Source: Actinomycetes bacterium (GTDB lineage: Bacteria; Actinomycetota; Acidimicrobiia; Acidimicrobiales; JAJZXF01). From it: a DNA stretch of 38,171 bases. Location: positions 1-38,171 of the forward strand of contig JAJZXF010000018.1 in NCBI GenBank assembly GCA_021802485.1, in the 5' to 3' direction. The position numbers and the translations under genes were made by a program. Positions 1-9,312 of the stretch are shown piece by piece. The notes under the pieces were generated by a model, which saw only the letters and a program-made list of their open reading frames with translations, was not told where the DNA came from and ran no database searches. Numbering within the stretch: the first letter of the stretch is position 1; each line of letters starts with the position of its first letter.

Positions 1-1
1 C

Positions 2-118
2 GACCGCAAGAGTATCCACAGGCTCGCTCAGTTCGCTCTAGCGGTCGCGTTCCTGCTCACAGCGAAGCTCATCGACTGGCGAAACCGCTGGTCACCGGCA
101 CCATCTCCTATCCGCTGA
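2..118 (+). CDS. C-terminal fragment of an unidentified protein, cut by the window edge
   Basis: An open frame runs in from the left edge (frame beginning at base 2) and stops at a TGA at 116-118, giving 38 residues. The visible part has a hydrophobic stretch (FALAVAFLLTAKLIDW) and a basic, proline-rich tail. It resembles the end of an IS transposase more than a housekeeping protein, but I cannot place it in a family. The broken vapC lies just downstream on the other strand, which fits transposon-type debris. Confidence 0.3.
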   Translation, partial: DRKSIHRLAQFALAVAFLLTAKLIDWRNRWSPAPSPIR

Positions 119-223
119 GCCTCTTAGTTGAGTGACATGCGCCTGCTCCCTTGCCAACGCCCGGCGAGCTGGGCCAGCGTTCAGCAACGCGGAGACCGCC
201 GCCGACGCGTCGACAACGATCAC
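92..223 (-). pseudogene. Truncated VapC-like PIN-domain toxin remnant
   Basis: The frame begins with a GTG whose last two bases are shared with the TGA of the antitoxin gene (GTGA overlap), the usual vapBC layout. The first ~28 residues read as a PIN-domain start: [20 protein letters not shown], containing the first catalytic Asp of the PIN fold, then an Arg/Ala-rich helix. After that the sequence becomes basic and unrelated and stops at ~43 residues, against the usual ~130. The other three PIN acidic residues are absent, so no active RNase is expected. The break falls close to the unidentified ORF at the window edge, which suggests deletion by a mobile element. Confidence 0.6.
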
Positions 224-441
224 CTTCTGACGCGCCCGGCGTCCATACCAGCGAGAACTGAGACCGGATCGATGTCAAGGTCCGGAAGGGAGCAAAGCAG
301 CGCCTGGTTGTCCGCCCGGCGCGACACCTCTTCGAGCTCTCTCACCGCAAGCGCGGCTACGGACATCCGGTCACGCGCAGCCAGGCGTTCCAGGCGCTCG
401 ACGACCTCGTCGGGCACGTTGCGAAGGTAGAGTATCCTCAT
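220..441 (-). CDS. VapB/FitA-like ribbon-helix-helix antitoxin
   Basis: A 73-residue protein starting [20 protein letters not shown]. This is the short N-terminal beta strand and two helices of an Arc/FitA-type ribbon-helix-helix DNA-binding antitoxin ([11 protein letters not shown]...[16 protein letters not shown]), followed by an acidic C-terminal tail that would normally wrap the toxin. I chose the ATG at 441 because the family begins right at this strand; the frame stays open upstream to 570 without recognisable similarity. The cognate vapC overlaps its stop but is truncated, so this is probably an orphan antitoxin. Antitoxins of this class normally autorepress their own promoter. Confidence 0.7.
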   Translation of the reverse strand: MRILYLRNVPDEVVERLERLAARDRMSVAALAVRELEEVSRRADNQALLCSLPDLDIDPVSVLAGMDAGRVRR

Positions 442-620
442 GTCGCATTCTGTAAGCACATCAGCTGCGATTTGCGTATCACACTGCAACTCACACGGTC
501 GTACCGGAGTACGGCTGAATCCGGGTATCGCTAAACGCGACACCTCCTCTCCCTGGTGCGAAAGCCACAAAAGGGCCTCGTGCTATTGCACGCTCGCTCA
601 GACGCAGCTCGCCCTCGGCT

Positions 621-887
621 ATGAGGGAGTCGGAACACAATTTCGAGGCTTGGCTGCAAGAGCTTGCGCATCGTCACGGGGCCAGCGCTGGTGCTATCGA
701 GATCCGCTCCGGCGAACCGTCGAACATCATCATGCAGCGCTCGCAGAGCGCTGCGCTTCTCGTGCTGGTATGCCGGGACGACCCGAGCCCGGGACGCTGT
801 GATCTCGCCAAGGCCCTGATCGAACGAGCAAAGGTTTCCATCCTACTGCCAGCGCTTTCGGACCATTCCCGTCGCTGCTGGCATTGA
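621..887 (+). CDS. Short universal-stress-protein-like ORF, possibly degraded
   Basis: An 88-residue frame from ATG 621. Residues ~13-75 follow the pattern of the C-terminal half of a UspA-type protein: a helix (AWLQELAHRHGASAGAIEIR), SGEPSNIIMQ where the family has GxPxxxIxxxA, a strand (ALLVLVCRDD), a loop, another helix and a last strand (VSILLPA). The family's usual G-2x-G-9x-G(S/T) nucleotide motif is not preserved and the N-terminal half is missing (full UspA is ~140 residues). It is therefore either a short diverged Usp or a remnant. It has no close partner and precedes the ftsH start by ~110 bp. Confidence 0.35.
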   Translation: MRESEHNFEAWLQELAHRHGASAGAIEIRSGEPSNIIMQRSQSAALLVLVCRDDPSPGRCDLAKALIERAKVSILLPALSDHSRRCWH

Positions 888-994
888 ACCTGGCCACAAG
901 ATCCGCTCGGTAGGGCTAGCGTGGGTGAACGTGGAGCGACACGAACGCCTGGTGCGGCAACCCCCGCTCGGAGCAGCGAACACGTTCAGCCGCC

Positions 995-3097
995 GTGGAC
1001 AATACCTGGGATCAAGGTAGAGGTCTTGCGACATCTCCAGCTTCACCGCAGCCATCGATGCCCGCGAAGAGCTCCCAGGTGACCAGGCACGCACTACCAC
1101 CGCCGGAGGGTGCGAAGCCCCAGCACACAGCGCCACCGCCACCTCCGGGGTGGCGCCACTGGCTGCTCCCGATCGCCTTCGGGATAACGCTCGTGCTCTG
1201 GATCGTGCTGCCTACACTCCACACAACCGTTCCGGTAAACCTCACGTACTCGCAATTCCTGCACGACGTCTCAGCTCACAAGGTGCGCAGCATAGCCATC
1301 GCAGCTGACGGCACGGCGAGCGGCACCCTCGTCAAGGGAGCTACCTACACCACCGTGATCCCGGTCGCGCTGGCCGGCCCCTCGCTGCTCGCGCAGCTTC
1401 AAGCAGCGAATGTCTCGATAACAGCGAACACCGCTGGACCCTCGTTTAGTTCCGAGGTGATCACCTGGCTGATACTCCTAGCTCCGTTTCTCGTCATCAT
1501 CTGGTTCTGGATTCGTCTTTCTCGCCACCCAGGCACCGGAGCGCTCTCCGGAGCGCTCAGCGTCGGACGCTCCAAGGCCAAGGTATTCGACGCTGAGAGA
1601 CCATCGACAACCTTCGCTGACGTCGCTGGCTATGACGGCACCAAGGCGGAGATCGCAGAGGTGGTCGACTTCCTCCGCAAACCCGAACGCTACAGGCAAG
1701 CAGGAGCGGTGGCCCCTCGGGGAGTGCTCATGATCGGCCCACCAGGAACCGGCAAGACGCTTCTCGCAAGAGCAGTCGCAGGCGAAGCAGGCGTGCCGTT
1801 CTTCTCGGTCGCTGGCTCCAGCTTCGTGGAAATGTATGTCGGCGTCGGAGCAGCTCGCGTACGAGATCTATTCACCGAGGCAGCAAAGCGGTCCCCCGCA
1901 ATTGTCTTCGTTGACGAGGTGGACGCTATAGGCCAGCGGCGATCCGGTCACGGCGCAATCGTATCCAACGACGAACGCGAGCAGACTTTAAACCAGCTGC
2001 TATCCGAAATGGACGGTTTCGACCCAGCCGAAGGCATCGTCGTGCTGGCTGCAACAAACCGCCCCGAGATACTGGACCCAGCGCTGCTCCGACCCGGTCG
2101 CTTCGACCGCCAGCTCGTCATTCCGTTACCGACCCTTTCAGAACGCCGAGCGATCCTTGCCGTCCACTGCAAGGGCAAGAAACTCGACAAAGGCGTCGAC
2201 CTTGAGGTCATCGCGAGAGGCACACCTGGCTTCTCGGGAGCAGACCTCGCAAATCTCGCAAACGAAGCGGCTATCGTCGCTGTCCGCAATAACCGGCGGA
2301 TCCTCGAAGCGTCTGACTTCGACGAAGCCCGCGATCGCATACTTCTCGGCAGGCGCGAAGGATCCAATGTCCTGCTGCCAGAGGAAAAACATGCCGTAGC
2401 GATCCACGAGTCAGGCCATGCGATCGTAGCTGCTCTCTGTACCAATGCTGACCCAGTTGCAAAGGTCACGATACTGCCAGCTGGCCAGACGTTGGGCGTC
2501 ACGGAGCAACTTCCCTTGGTGGAACGCCACCTGTACTCCGAAGAGTACCTTCACGACTCCCTCGCGGTACGCATGGGAGGACGCGCTGCGGAACTCGTCG
2601 AGCTCGGTCAAGGATCCACCGGAGCATCCAATGATCTCGCACAGGCAACCGACCTTGCCACGAAGATGGTCCGAGAGCTTGGCCTCTCGAAAAGGTTGGG
2701 TCCAGTCGGGTACCCGAGCGGGGGCTCAGCCTTCCTCGGCACCAGCGGTTCCGAGTTCTCCAGCCGCCCCTTCGCTGAGACAACCCAGGCCATAATCGAC
2801 ACAGAGGTAGCTCGTATGGTTAAAGAAGCCGAAGAGCGAGCGATCACCATGCTCGAAGGCCATCGGAGCGCGCTCGGAAGCCTTGTTGACCTCCTCCTCG
2901 AAAACGAGACTGTGGATGGCGCCGCTGTCTACCATCTCGTCGACGTGCCACTTCCGGGCTCCTCTCAGCAATCCCAAACCGTAGCGCCACGATCCGCACA
3001 CACGTCCTCCGAATCACCAAAGACACGTAGCCTTGCGGTTGGAGCAGAACCCACAGCAAGGCATGGCAACACGGTGGTAGATTATGGCGAGCAATGA
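995..3097 (+). CDS. ftsH: FtsH-type ATP-dependent membrane zinc metalloprotease
   Basis: A 700-residue protein with complete FtsH architecture. It has a Pro/Ser-rich cytosolic N-terminus (1-52), membrane segment 1 (~53-73), an extracytoplasmic domain (~75-150), membrane segment 2 (~154-175), an AAA+ domain (~205-400) and an M41 peptidase domain (~455-640). Visible motifs are Walker A GPPGTGKT (248-255), the pore loop around [10 protein letters not shown] (277-286), Walker B FVDEVD (305-310), and the zinc site HESGH (471-475) with the third ligand Asp in GASNDL (~547). It degrades misassembled membrane proteins and selected soluble proteins. The frame starts at GTG 995; ATG 1058 is an alternative and neither has a clear Shine-Dalgarno. 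The stop overlaps the next gene by 4 bp (ATGA). The extended proline-rich N-terminus is unusual, and the linkage to central-carbon genes suggests an accessory paralogue. Confidence 0.93.
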   Translation: MDNTWDQGRGLATSPASPQPSMPAKSSQVTRHALPPPEGAKPQHTAPPPPPGWRHWLLPIAFGITLVLWIVLPTLHTTVPVNLTYSQFLHDVSAHKVRSIAIAADGTASGTLVKGATYTTVIPVALAGPSLLAQLQAANVSITANTAGPSFSSEVITWLILLAPFLVIIWFWIRLSRHPGTGALSGALSVGRSKAKVFDAERPSTTFADVAGYDGTKAEIAEVVDFLRKPERYRQAGAVAPRGVLMIGPPGTGKTLLARAVAGEAGVPFFSVAGSSFVEMYVGVGAARVRDLFTEAAKRSPAIVFVDEVDAIGQRRSGHGAIVSNDEREQTLNQLLSEMDGFDPAEGIVVLAATNRPEILDPALLRPGRFDRQLVIPLPTLSERRAILAVHCKGKKLDKGVDLEVIARGTPGFSGADLANLANEAAIVAVRNNRRILEASDFDEARDRILLGRREGSNVLLPEEKHAVAIHESGHAIVAALCTNADPVAKVTILPAGQTLGVTEQLPLVERHLYSEEYLHDSLAVRMGGRAAELVELGQGSTGASNDLAQATDLATKMVRELGLSKRLGPVGYPSGGSAFLGTSGSEFSSRPFAETTQAIIDTEVARMVKEAEERAITMLEGHRSALGSLVDLLLENETVDGAAVYHLVDVPLPGSSQQSQTVAPRSAHTSSESPKTRSLAVGAEPTARHGNTVVDYGEQ

Positions 3098-3534
3098 CCC
3101 GTCCAGCCCATCTGGCAACCATTGAAGAGCTTTCGCCCGACGACTGCCGGGACTACCTGCGCTCTGCTCGCATTGGCCGCCTGGCTGTTCACACGGACGG
3201 CCATCCCGACATCTTCCCCGTCTCCTACGTCTTCGACTCTGACAGCATCATCTTTCGCACCGAGCCCGGAACCAAGCTCTCAGCGGCTTCGATGGCAAGG
3301 GTCGCTCTCGAGACCGACCAGATCGACATGCAAGCAGGTACGGCCTGGAGTGTCGTCGTAAAGGGCATGGCCTTCGACATTACCGACGCCATTGACCCGA
3401 CTTCACAAAGAGCGCGCGCGGCTCGAGTCGACTCAGCATTCGTAGGCGATGACGCTCGGTGGGTGCGGATCTCTGGTCTCGAAATCTCTGGCAGGCGCCT
3501 CTCCTTGATCGAGCCCTCGACCACGACCGGGTGA
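3094..3534 (+). CDS. Pyridoxamine-5'-phosphate-oxidase-fold flavin/F420-binding protein
   Basis: A 146-residue protein. The start [20 protein letters not shown] is typical of the split-barrel PPOX family (DUF-type 'flavin-nucleotide binding' proteins of actinobacteria), continuing with a strand giving FRTEPGTKL and a VVVKGMAF strand in the second half. These proteins bind FMN or F420 as dimers and many are oxidoreductases or cofactor carriers; the substrate cannot be read from the sequence. The ATG overlaps the ftsH stop (ATGA), and the TGA overlaps a GTG just before the phosphoketolase start, so translation is probably coupled through ftsH - PPOX - phosphoketolase. Confidence 0.8.
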   Translation: MTRPAHLATIEELSPDDCRDYLRSARIGRLAVHTDGHPDIFPVSYVFDSDSIIFRTEPGTKLSAASMARVALETDQIDMQAGTAWSVVVKGMAFDITDAIDPTSQRARAARVDSAFVGDDARWVRISGLEISGRRLSLIEPSTTTG

Positions 3535-3542
3535 GCGCCGCG

Positions 3543-5900
3543 ATGCCAGCTGCCACATTGAGCGCTGATGAACTCGCTCTGCTCGACAAGTGGTGGCGGG
3601 CAGCGAACTTCCTCTCCGCAGGGCAGATCTTCCTCATGGACAACGCATTGCTAACGCAAGAGCTGCTCGCAGAGCACGTAAAGCCCCGGCTGCTCGGTCA
3701 TTGGGGAACCTCACCGGGGCTGAACCTTGTGTACGCACACGCTGCCCGCCTCATCTCGATCCGCGACCTAAACGCGATCTTCGTCACAGGTCCTGGTCAT
3801 GGGGGGCCTGCCCTCGTAGCGAACACCTATCTTGAGGGCAGCTACACAGATCGCTACCCCAGCATCACCTTGAGTTCTGACGGATTGCGCAAGCTCTTCC
3901 GCCAGTTTTCCTTCCCGGGGGGCATCCCAAGCCACGTTGCGCCTGAGACGCCCGGCTCGATCCACGAGGGCGGGGAGCTCGGGTACTCGCTTCTTCACGC
4001 CTACGGAGCGGCATTCGACAATCCTGACCTCATCGTCTTCTGCGTGATTGGCGATGGTGAAGCTGAAACCGGCCCCCTCGCGGCAAGCTGGCAGTCGAAC
4101 AAGTTCGTCAACCCTGCCCGCGACGGAGCAGTACTGCCAATACTGCATCTGAACGGCTATAAGATCGCTGCCCCGACCGTGCTCGACCGTATCTCACGCG
4201 ACGAGCTCCACTCATACCTCACAGGCTGTGGTCACGAGCCAATCTGGGTCGAGGGCGACGAGCCCGAGGCGGTGCACCGCCGGCTCGCGTCCGTACTCGA
4301 GTATGCGCTCGATCAGATCGCTAACATCCAGAGCGAAGCCCGAACGGGCTGCGTGAGCACACGGGCTTCATGGCCGCTGATCGTCCTGCGAACCCCGAAG
4401 GGATGGACAGGGCCGAAGGTGGTCGACGGCAAACCCATCGAGGGCACCTTCCGAGCGCATCAGGTCCCGCTTCCGCTCGCTAAGACCAACGCCGGGCAGC
4501 TGGCTCATCTCGCAGAGTGGATGCGCAGCTACCGGCCTGAGGAGCTCTTCGATGCCGACGGTTGCGTGCAGGCTGAGATACGTGAGATGGCCCCGAAGGG
4601 ATCGCGGCGCATGGGCTCCAACCCACACGCAAACGGCGGCGAACTACTGCGCGATCTCTACCTCACGGATCTGGGCCCCTACGCAGTAAGCGTCACATCG
4701 CCAGGAAGGCCAGAGGCGGAGCCGACCAGGGTGCTTGGAGAATGGCTACGTGACGTCATGTCAGCTAACCCGGGAATATTCCGGGTATTCGGACCCGACG
4801 AGACTGCATCGAACAGGCTCACCAGCCTGTTCGATGTGACGGATCGCACATGGATGGCCGAGCGCGTGCCTGGAGACGATCACCTCTCACCGGACGGAAG
4901 GGTCGTCGAAGTCCTCTCGGAGCACTGTTGCGAGGGGTGGCTGGAAGGTTACCTCTTGACTGGTCGCCACGGGCTGTTCAACTGCTACGAGGCGTTCGTT
5001 CACATCGTCGACTCAATGTTCAACCAGCATGCGAAGTGGCTAAAGGTATGTCGCGACATCCCGTGGCGAGAGCCGATTGCGTCGCTCAACTACCTGCTCA
5101 GCTCCCACGTGTGGCGCCAGGACCACAACGGCTTCTCTCACCAGGACCCCGGGTTCATTGACCATGTCATCAACAAGAAGTCGGCTGTGGTCCGCGTCTA
5201 CCTGCCACCCGACGCCAACTGCCTTCTTGCCGTCACAAAGCACTGCCTTGCCAGCCGGAATCTGGTTAACGTGATAATCGCTGGCAAGCAACCGTCACCG
5301 ACATGGCTGGCACTGGATGAAGCCGTCGCACACTGCGCTAGAGGCGCTGGGATCTGGGACTTCGCCTGCACGGGAGATCGCGAGGAACCCGCTGTCGTCC
5401 TCGCCTGCGCTGGCGACGTACCGACACTCGAGACCCTAGCCGCAGCCAAACTCCTCCGCGAGTTCATCGGCGACCTCGCTGTCAGGGTCGTGAACGTTGT
5501 GGATCTGATGTGCCTCGAGCCTCCGAGCGAGCATCCACACGGCTTGCCCGATGCCGACTTCAACGCCATGTTTACCACGAACAGGCCAGTCGTATTCGCA
5601 TTCCACGGCTACCCATCACTCATTCACCGCCTCACGTACCGTCGCAGAAACCACGACAACATCCATGTCCGCGGCTACAAGGAGGAGGGCACCACTACCA
5701 CACCGTTCGACATGGTGATGCTGAACGACCTCGATCGTTTTCACCTAGTCATGGACGTCATCGACCGTGTGCCCGGACTCGCCCAGCGTGCAGGCGATAT
5801 CCGCGAGCAGATGCTACTGCGCAGGGCGGAGGCGCGAGCATACACCCGTGACGCGGGAGAAGACATCCCGTCAGTCCAAAACTGGTCCTGGTCACCCTGA
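3543..5900 (+). CDS. xfp: Phosphoketolase (xylulose-5-P/fructose-6-P)
   Basis: A 785-residue thiamine-diphosphate enzyme that splits xylulose 5-phosphate (and often fructose 6-phosphate) with phosphate into acetyl phosphate plus glyceraldehyde 3-phosphate (or erythrose 4-phosphate). It carries the family blocks in order: [12 protein letters not shown] near the N-terminus, [10 protein letters not shown] (~53), GPGHGGPA (~83), the diphosphate/Mg motif [11 protein letters not shown] (~170) with NGYKIA (~206), and a long C-terminal transketolase-like part with [13 protein letters not shown]. Length matches the family (~790-820). I prefer ATG 3543, which has a GGTGAG Shine-Dalgarno 7-8 nt upstream; GTG 3531 overlaps the previous stop and is an alternative. 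The acetate kinase directly downstream would use the acetyl phosphate. The enzyme is cytosolic. Confidence 0.94.
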   Translation: MPAATLSADELALLDKWWRAANFLSAGQIFLMDNALLTQELLAEHVKPRLLGHWGTSPGLNLVYAHAARLISIRDLNAIFVTGPGHGGPALVANTYLEGSYTDRYPSITLSSDGLRKLFRQFSFPGGIPSHVAPETPGSIHEGGELGYSLLHAYGAAFDNPDLIVFCVIGDGEAETGPLAASWQSNKFVNPARDGAVLPILHLNGYKIAAPTVLDRISRDELHSYLTGCGHEPIWVEGDEPEAVHRRLASVLEYALDQIANIQSEARTGCVSTRASWPLIVLRTPKGWTGPKVVDGKPIEGTFRAHQVPLPLAKTNAGQLAHLAEWMRSYRPEELFDADGCVQAEIREMAPKGSRRMGSNPHANGGELLRDLYLTDLGPYAVSVTSPGRPEAEPTRVLGEWLRDVMSANPGIFRVFGPDETASNRLTSLFDVTDRTWMAERVPGDDHLSPDGRVVEVLSEHCCEGWLEGYLLTGRHGLFNCYEAFVHIVDSMFNQHAKWLKVCRDIPWREPIASLNYLLSSHVWRQDHNGFSHQDPGFIDHVINKKSAVVRVYLPPDANCLLAVTKHCLASRNLVNVIIAGKQPSPTWLALDEAVAHCARGAGIWDFACTGDREEPAVVLACAGDVPTLETLAAAKLLREFIGDLAVRVVNVVDLMCLEPPSEHPHGLPDADFNAMFTTNRPVVFAFHGYPSLIHRLTYRRRNHDNIHVRGYKEEGTTTTPFDMVMLNDLDRFHLVMDVIDRVPGLAQRAGDIREQMLLRRAEARAYTRDAGEDIPSVQNWSWSP

Positions 5901-5920
5901 ACACTGGCCGGAGGCGACCG

Positions 5921-7114
5921 TTGGGCGAACACGGCCTGAAATCTGCCACGAACGCATCGAACTGCCCCGTAGGTGAGTCGGATGGTGACTCGATCCTCAC
6001 GGTCAATGTCGGCTCGAGCAGCGTCAAGCTCTCGCTGCTCGACAATGCAGACCAGGTGCTGTCTAGGCGCGAGATCGAGGTCGCCGGAGCGAGCGACAAA
6101 GTACACGCCGCGACACTGGAGACCGAGCTCGAACAACTATGGCCCTTTTGCGCCACGAGCCACCGGATCGTCCATGGCGGGGCTCGCTTCACCCGACCCG
6201 TGCTCGCTGACTCCGAGGTCATCGCGGAGCTTGGCGCCCTCGCCAACCTCGCACCACTCCACCAGCAACGAGCCCTAAGCGCGCTTTCCTGCGTGATGTC
6301 ATCACTTCCCCAGGTACCCGCAGTCGCATGCTTCGACACTTCATTCCACGCAACAATTCCTCGAGCGGCTTCCACCTACGCGATCCCGGCCCGCTGGCGG
6401 GAAGACCTTGGCATAAGGCGCTACGGTTTTCACGGGCTCTCGTATGCCTATGCCACCCGGCGCAGCGCAGAGCTACTTGGGCGGTCCCCGACCAGCCTGC
6501 GCTTAGTTATCGCCCATCTTGGATCAGGCGCATCCCTCGCAGCAGTAAAGCACGGGTCCTCGGTAGATACGACCATGGGCTTTACGCCTCTCGAGGGACT
6601 CGTGATGGCGACCAGACCGGGCAATGTTGACCCGGGGGCACTGCTATGGCTACTTCAAAATGGCGTGAGAACAAGCGAACTTGACGACACACTGGAGCAT
6701 GCCTCAGGGCTGGTGGGCCTCACTGGCACGCAGGACATGCGCTCTGTCCTTCTCGCTGCTCACTCTGGACAGCCTGATGCGCAGCTAGGACTCGAGGTGT
6801 ACCTCCACCGCTTGCGCTCCCTCGTTGCATCCATGGTGGCGGCAACCGGAGGGATCGATGCTCTGGTCTTCACAGGCGGCGTTGGCGAGAACAGCCCCTA
6901 CATACGTGAACACTTAGCGAGAGGCATCGGGTTCCTGGGTGTGAATGTCGACACCGGCGCTAATGCTAGCGCTACTAGCGGGGGGGACGCGCTCATCAGC
7001 CCACGCGGCGCTCGCGTTGCGGTCCTGGTAGTGGAGTCCCGCGAAGATATCGAACTCGCCCAGGAGGCACGCCGGTTGCTTCAAACCGGTCGACCTCAGG
7101 CCTCAGCAATATAG
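5921..7114 (+). CDS. ackA: Acetate kinase
   Basis: A 397-residue acetokinase-family protein converting acetyl phosphate + ADP to acetate + ATP. Recognisable ASKHA-fold blocks are NVGSSSVKLSLL (29-40), RIVHGG (~87), FDTSFHATIP (~148), YGFHGLSY (~172), the phosphate-2 loop HLGSGASLAAVKHG (~198), MGFTPLEGLVMATRPG (~218) and the adenosine loop FTGGVGENSPYIRE (~316). The TTG start at 5921 has a good GGAGG Shine-Dalgarno 6 nt upstream (5910-5914). It lies 20 bp after xfp. The pair forms a substrate-level phosphorylation module of the bifid-shunt type. The first ~23 residues precede the conserved fold and look dispensable, so a later start is possible. Confidence 0.93.
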   Translation: MGEHGLKSATNASNCPVGESDGDSILTVNVGSSSVKLSLLDNADQVLSRREIEVAGASDKVHAATLETELEQLWPFCATSHRIVHGGARFTRPVLADSEVIAELGALANLAPLHQQRALSALSCVMSSLPQVPAVACFDTSFHATIPRAASTYAIPARWREDLGIRRYGFHGLSYAYATRRSAELLGRSPTSLRLVIAHLGSGASLAAVKHGSSVDTTMGFTPLEGLVMATRPGNVDPGALLWLLQNGVRTSELDDTLEHASGLVGLTGTQDMRSVLLAAHSGQPDAQLGLEVYLHRLRSLVASMVAATGGIDALVFTGGVGENSPYIREHLARGIGFLGVNVDTGANASATSGGDALISPRGARVAVLVVESREDIELAQEARRLLQTGRPQASAI

Positions 7115-7158
7115 AGCGTCGTCACAAACCATGCTTGCCAGTGCTCCTTTCGCGTCCC

Positions 7159-7222
7159 GTGAACAACTCGACCCTGAAGGGCCGAGTTTCCGGTCCCTCT
7201 GCGACAAGGTCCAGGCATGACG
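7159..7222 (-). ncRNA. TnpB-type right end / candidate omega RNA scaffold, copy A1
   Basis: On the minus strand this 64-nt block begins CGTCATGCCTGGACC and ends with a GC-rich hairpin (CTCGGCCCTTCAGGGTCGAG) followed by TGTTCAC. It closely matches the blocks at 32894-32956 and 36823-36886, all in the same position downstream of tnpB remnants. In IS200/IS605-type elements the RNA guide (omega RNA) is made from this right end, with the guide taken from the flank beyond the boundary. Here the flank beyond TTCAC reads GGGACGCGAAAGGAGCACTG. Assignment as an RNA is inference from family knowledge; transcription is not shown. Confidence 0.6.
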
Positions 7223-7320
7223 TAAGTGTCGACCGCCACGCTAAATGAGCACGGGGAGACATTCAACGTGAGCACGGCCGGCACCAACGCCATGGCCACA
7301 TTGTGCGTCGCCTCTCGTTC

Positions 7321-7370
7321 CTGTCAAGGCCGAAAGTCCAGCATGTGAGGGTCGTCTGCGGCCTTGACAG
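7321..7370. repeat. Perfect 12-bp inverted repeat inside the tnpB remnant
   Basis: CTGTCAAGGCCG at 7321-7332 is matched by its exact reverse complement CGGCCTTGACAG at 7359-7370, with a 26-nt loop. It lies in the ~240-bp stretch that interrupts tnpB copy A1 relative to copy A3. It could be a hairpin of a small inserted element or an old terminator; no T-run follows on either strand. Confidence 0.5.
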
Positions 7371-7972
7371 TTTCCTCGTCGGCGACGATGTGGGCGTCCA
7401 TGCGATGGATTCCATCCTCGCGCTCTGTGTCGTTGTCGTGATCAAATGACCTGTCGCCCAACAGTAAGTCATGCGGCCCCTCGACAGTGCTGGTGGGCCG
7501 TAGTTTCATGCCCGCATCCACGCCGGTATTCCCCGCTTGCACCCACCAAAGCCGGTCCCAGGTTCGTACCCTGGTGGGCTGTTGCCGGCGTTACAGCTGC
7601 GAGAGCGAGTTTCATCCCCGCTCTAGGATCTCGTCTGCTGCGCTAAAGTCTGCATGAGCCTCATACCCACAAGCGCCGCAGGCGAACATTGCCTAGCTTT
7701 CGCGACTGTACACGTCGACGTGAACGCACTCCACGAAGGTGGCGCTCGTGCCAGGTGTTTTTGCGACGACGTGCAAGTGTCCGTGACGGGCCTGTTTCTC
7801 GTCTGTCCGGTGCTCAAGCGCATACCAGCCCTTGTTCAAGATCGCCCGGTTCACTCCAGCCTTCTGCTTGACACTCTTTCCCCGCTCATCCACGGTTCAA
7901 GCCCGCAAGGAGGCGGCTTGGGGCTGGTGATTCGCGTCGGTCGCCAGCGACGCCGACATCGTCGTCTCTGAC

Positions 7973-7987
7973 CTTACTGAGCTGGTA
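7973..7987 (+). repeat. 15-bp repeat CTTACTGAGCTGGTA, copy 1
   Basis: The identical 15 bases recur in the same orientation at 30528-30542, 22.5 kb away and immediately after the glycosyltransferase gene. This copy sits inside the tnpB A1 debris. On the reverse strand both copies are followed by related short sequences ending near TTCAATGC, so they may mark the same kind of element end. Confidence 0.4.
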
Positions 7988-8104
7988 TGAGAGCATTGAA
8001 GCCTCCACCCCTCGGCGAACTCCGCCATAGTGCATACCAAGCGATTGCGCAAAGGGATTTCACCCGGGGGCAGCAAAGCAGGCAACCTCGATATAATGTC
8101 CCGC

Positions 8105-8992
8105 CTACAGGCGCCTCACCGCGTCATAACCGCACTCTTCCACCTCTTCCGCAAGTTCGGGACCCCCACTCGATGCAATCACCCCATCCATGAGCACGTG
8201 CACCCGATCGGCTGCCAACTCCTTCAGCAAGCGACGGTAGTGGGTTATGGCAATCACACCCATGCCCCATTCATCCGTCGCCTGCTCGACACGTTTCGCA
8301 ACCAGGCGCACCGCATCCACATCCAAGCCGGAATCGATCTCGTCCAGAACAGAAAAGAGCGGCTTGAGCACGCCAAGCTGAACCGTCTCGCTCTTCTTGC
8401 GTTCACCACCCGACAGCTCCACGTTCAACGACCTTCTCCAGATGCTCTCGTCAAGCCCGAGACGATTCGCCTCCGCCTCGATCATCTCGCCTGCCAGGCG
8501 CTCAAAGCCTTCGAGCGCATTTGCGCTCCCGCCAGCACAAAAGGACTCCCCCAGCATGTCTGACATCCCAACGCCGGGCACCTCGACGGGGTCCTGCATG
8601 GCAAGGAAAAGGCCGGCCTGCGCACGAAGCCACGTTGGTAGCTCGAGCAGGTCGACCCCGTCAAGCGCTACCGATCCAGCGACCACCTCATAACCAGCTC
8701 GTCCCATCAGGACATGAGCAAGGGTGCTCTTGCCTGCGCCGTTAGGGCCCATGACAATGTGGACCTCGCCGCTACGCACCTCTAAGTCAATCCCGGACAA
8801 GACCTCACGACCCGCAACCTTGACGACGAGACCACTCACCACCAGCATGTGCTGCCCACCCGTCGCACCAGGTCCGTTGGAAACTCCTTTGCCAAGCAAG
8901 CGTCGATTCGAGCCAACCTCGCCACCTCCGCTTGATCCATTACCCCTGGAGCTCGCAGTACCGCGACGAGCATGCGGCGAACTCTCGTTCAC
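8105..8992 (-). CDS. sufC: SufC, Fe-S cluster assembly ATPase
   Basis: An ABC-type ATPase of the SUF system that powers the SufBCD scaffold for Fe-S cluster assembly in the cytosol. Visible motifs are Walker A GPNGAGKST (82-90), the signature LSGGERKKSE (193-202) and Walker B with catalytic Glu in LFSVLDEIDSG (212-222), followed by the typical ITHYRR switch region. The frame from ATG 8992 overlaps the Rieske stop (ATGA) and adds a 48-residue Ser/Gly-rich leader. The conserved protein begins at Met49 (ATG 8848, giving 247 residues, the usual SufC length), so the true start is uncertain. It is the last gene of the minus-strand sufD - Rieske - sufC run. Confidence 0.93.
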   Translation of the reverse strand: MNESSPHARRGTASSRGNGSSGGGEVGSNRRLLGKGVSNGPGATGGQHMLVVSGLVVKVAGREVLSGIDLEVRSGEVHIVMGPNGAGKSTLAHVLMGRAGYEVVAGSVALDGVDLLELPTWLRAQAGLFLAMQDPVEVPGVGMSDMLGESFCAGGSANALEGFERLAGEMIEAEANRLGLDESIWRRSLNVELSGGERKKSETVQLGVLKPLFSVLDEIDSGLDVDAVRLVAKRVEQATDEWGMGVIAITHYRRLLKELAADRVHVLMDGVIASSGGPELAEEVEECGYDAVRRL

Positions 8993-9312
8993 GAAAGCAC
9001 CACCACGACATCTCCGTTCTCCTCCACCGTCACCTCATGCACCGTGACGGGCACCGTAGCAGGCAGGGTGATCGCTGATCCATCGATTAAGGAGAACCGG
9101 CTGCCGTGCTTTGGGCACTCGATCTCGCGCATCTCGCAGTCCAGGTCCCCCTCGGAAAGCGAGTAATTTGCATGACTGCACCGATCGTCCACCGCGTACA
9201 GAGCCTCGCCAATGCGCACGAGTGCCACCGCATGCCCGTCGATGCTGAACCGGCGCACAGAACAAGAGCTCAGCTCACTCTTCGAGCAAAGGCGAATCCG
9301 TCGCTCACTCAT
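8989..9312 (-). CDS. Rieske-type [2Fe-2S] ferredoxin of the suf operon
   Basis: A 107-residue NirD/Rieske-like protein with both cluster-binding halves intact: C-S-H at 45-47 and C-P-K-H at 66-69 (CxH...CxxH), flanked by AVDDRCSHANYSLSEG and ECPKHGSRFSL. Actinobacterial suf operons often place such a protein between sufD and sufC, probably as an electron donor or regulator. I chose ATG 9312 because it overlaps the sufD stop by 8 bp and starts just before the first strand; ATG 9345 is possible. It ends in a 4-bp overlap with the sufC frame. Confidence 0.88.
   Translation of the reverse strand: MSERRIRLCSKSELSSCSVRRFSIDGHAVALVRIGEALYAVDDRCSHANYSLSEGDLDCEMREIECPKHGSRFSLIDGSAITLPATVPVTVHEVTVEENGDVVVVLS

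Larger units (their letters stand above)
7223..8085 (-). pseudogene. Degraded tnpB (IS200/IS605-type RNA-guided nuclease), copy A1
   Basis: Minus-strand translation gives TnpB C-terminal pieces in several frames. These are KQKAGVNRAILNKGWYALE (upstream of 7800), a glycine/histidine strand (RHGHLHVVAKTPGTSATF) where the zinc finger should begin, and VGMRLMQT/EAHADF near 7660, where the family has the third RuvC acidic residue. Frameshifts and stops separate the pieces, and the first zinc-finger cysteines (CPVC in intact homologues) are gone. About 240 bp (roughly 7230-7470) is absent from copy A3 at the same place and contains a perfect 12-bp inverted repeat, so this copy has taken an extra insertion. 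No active protein is expected. The left boundary of the element cannot be placed. Confidence 0.65.
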
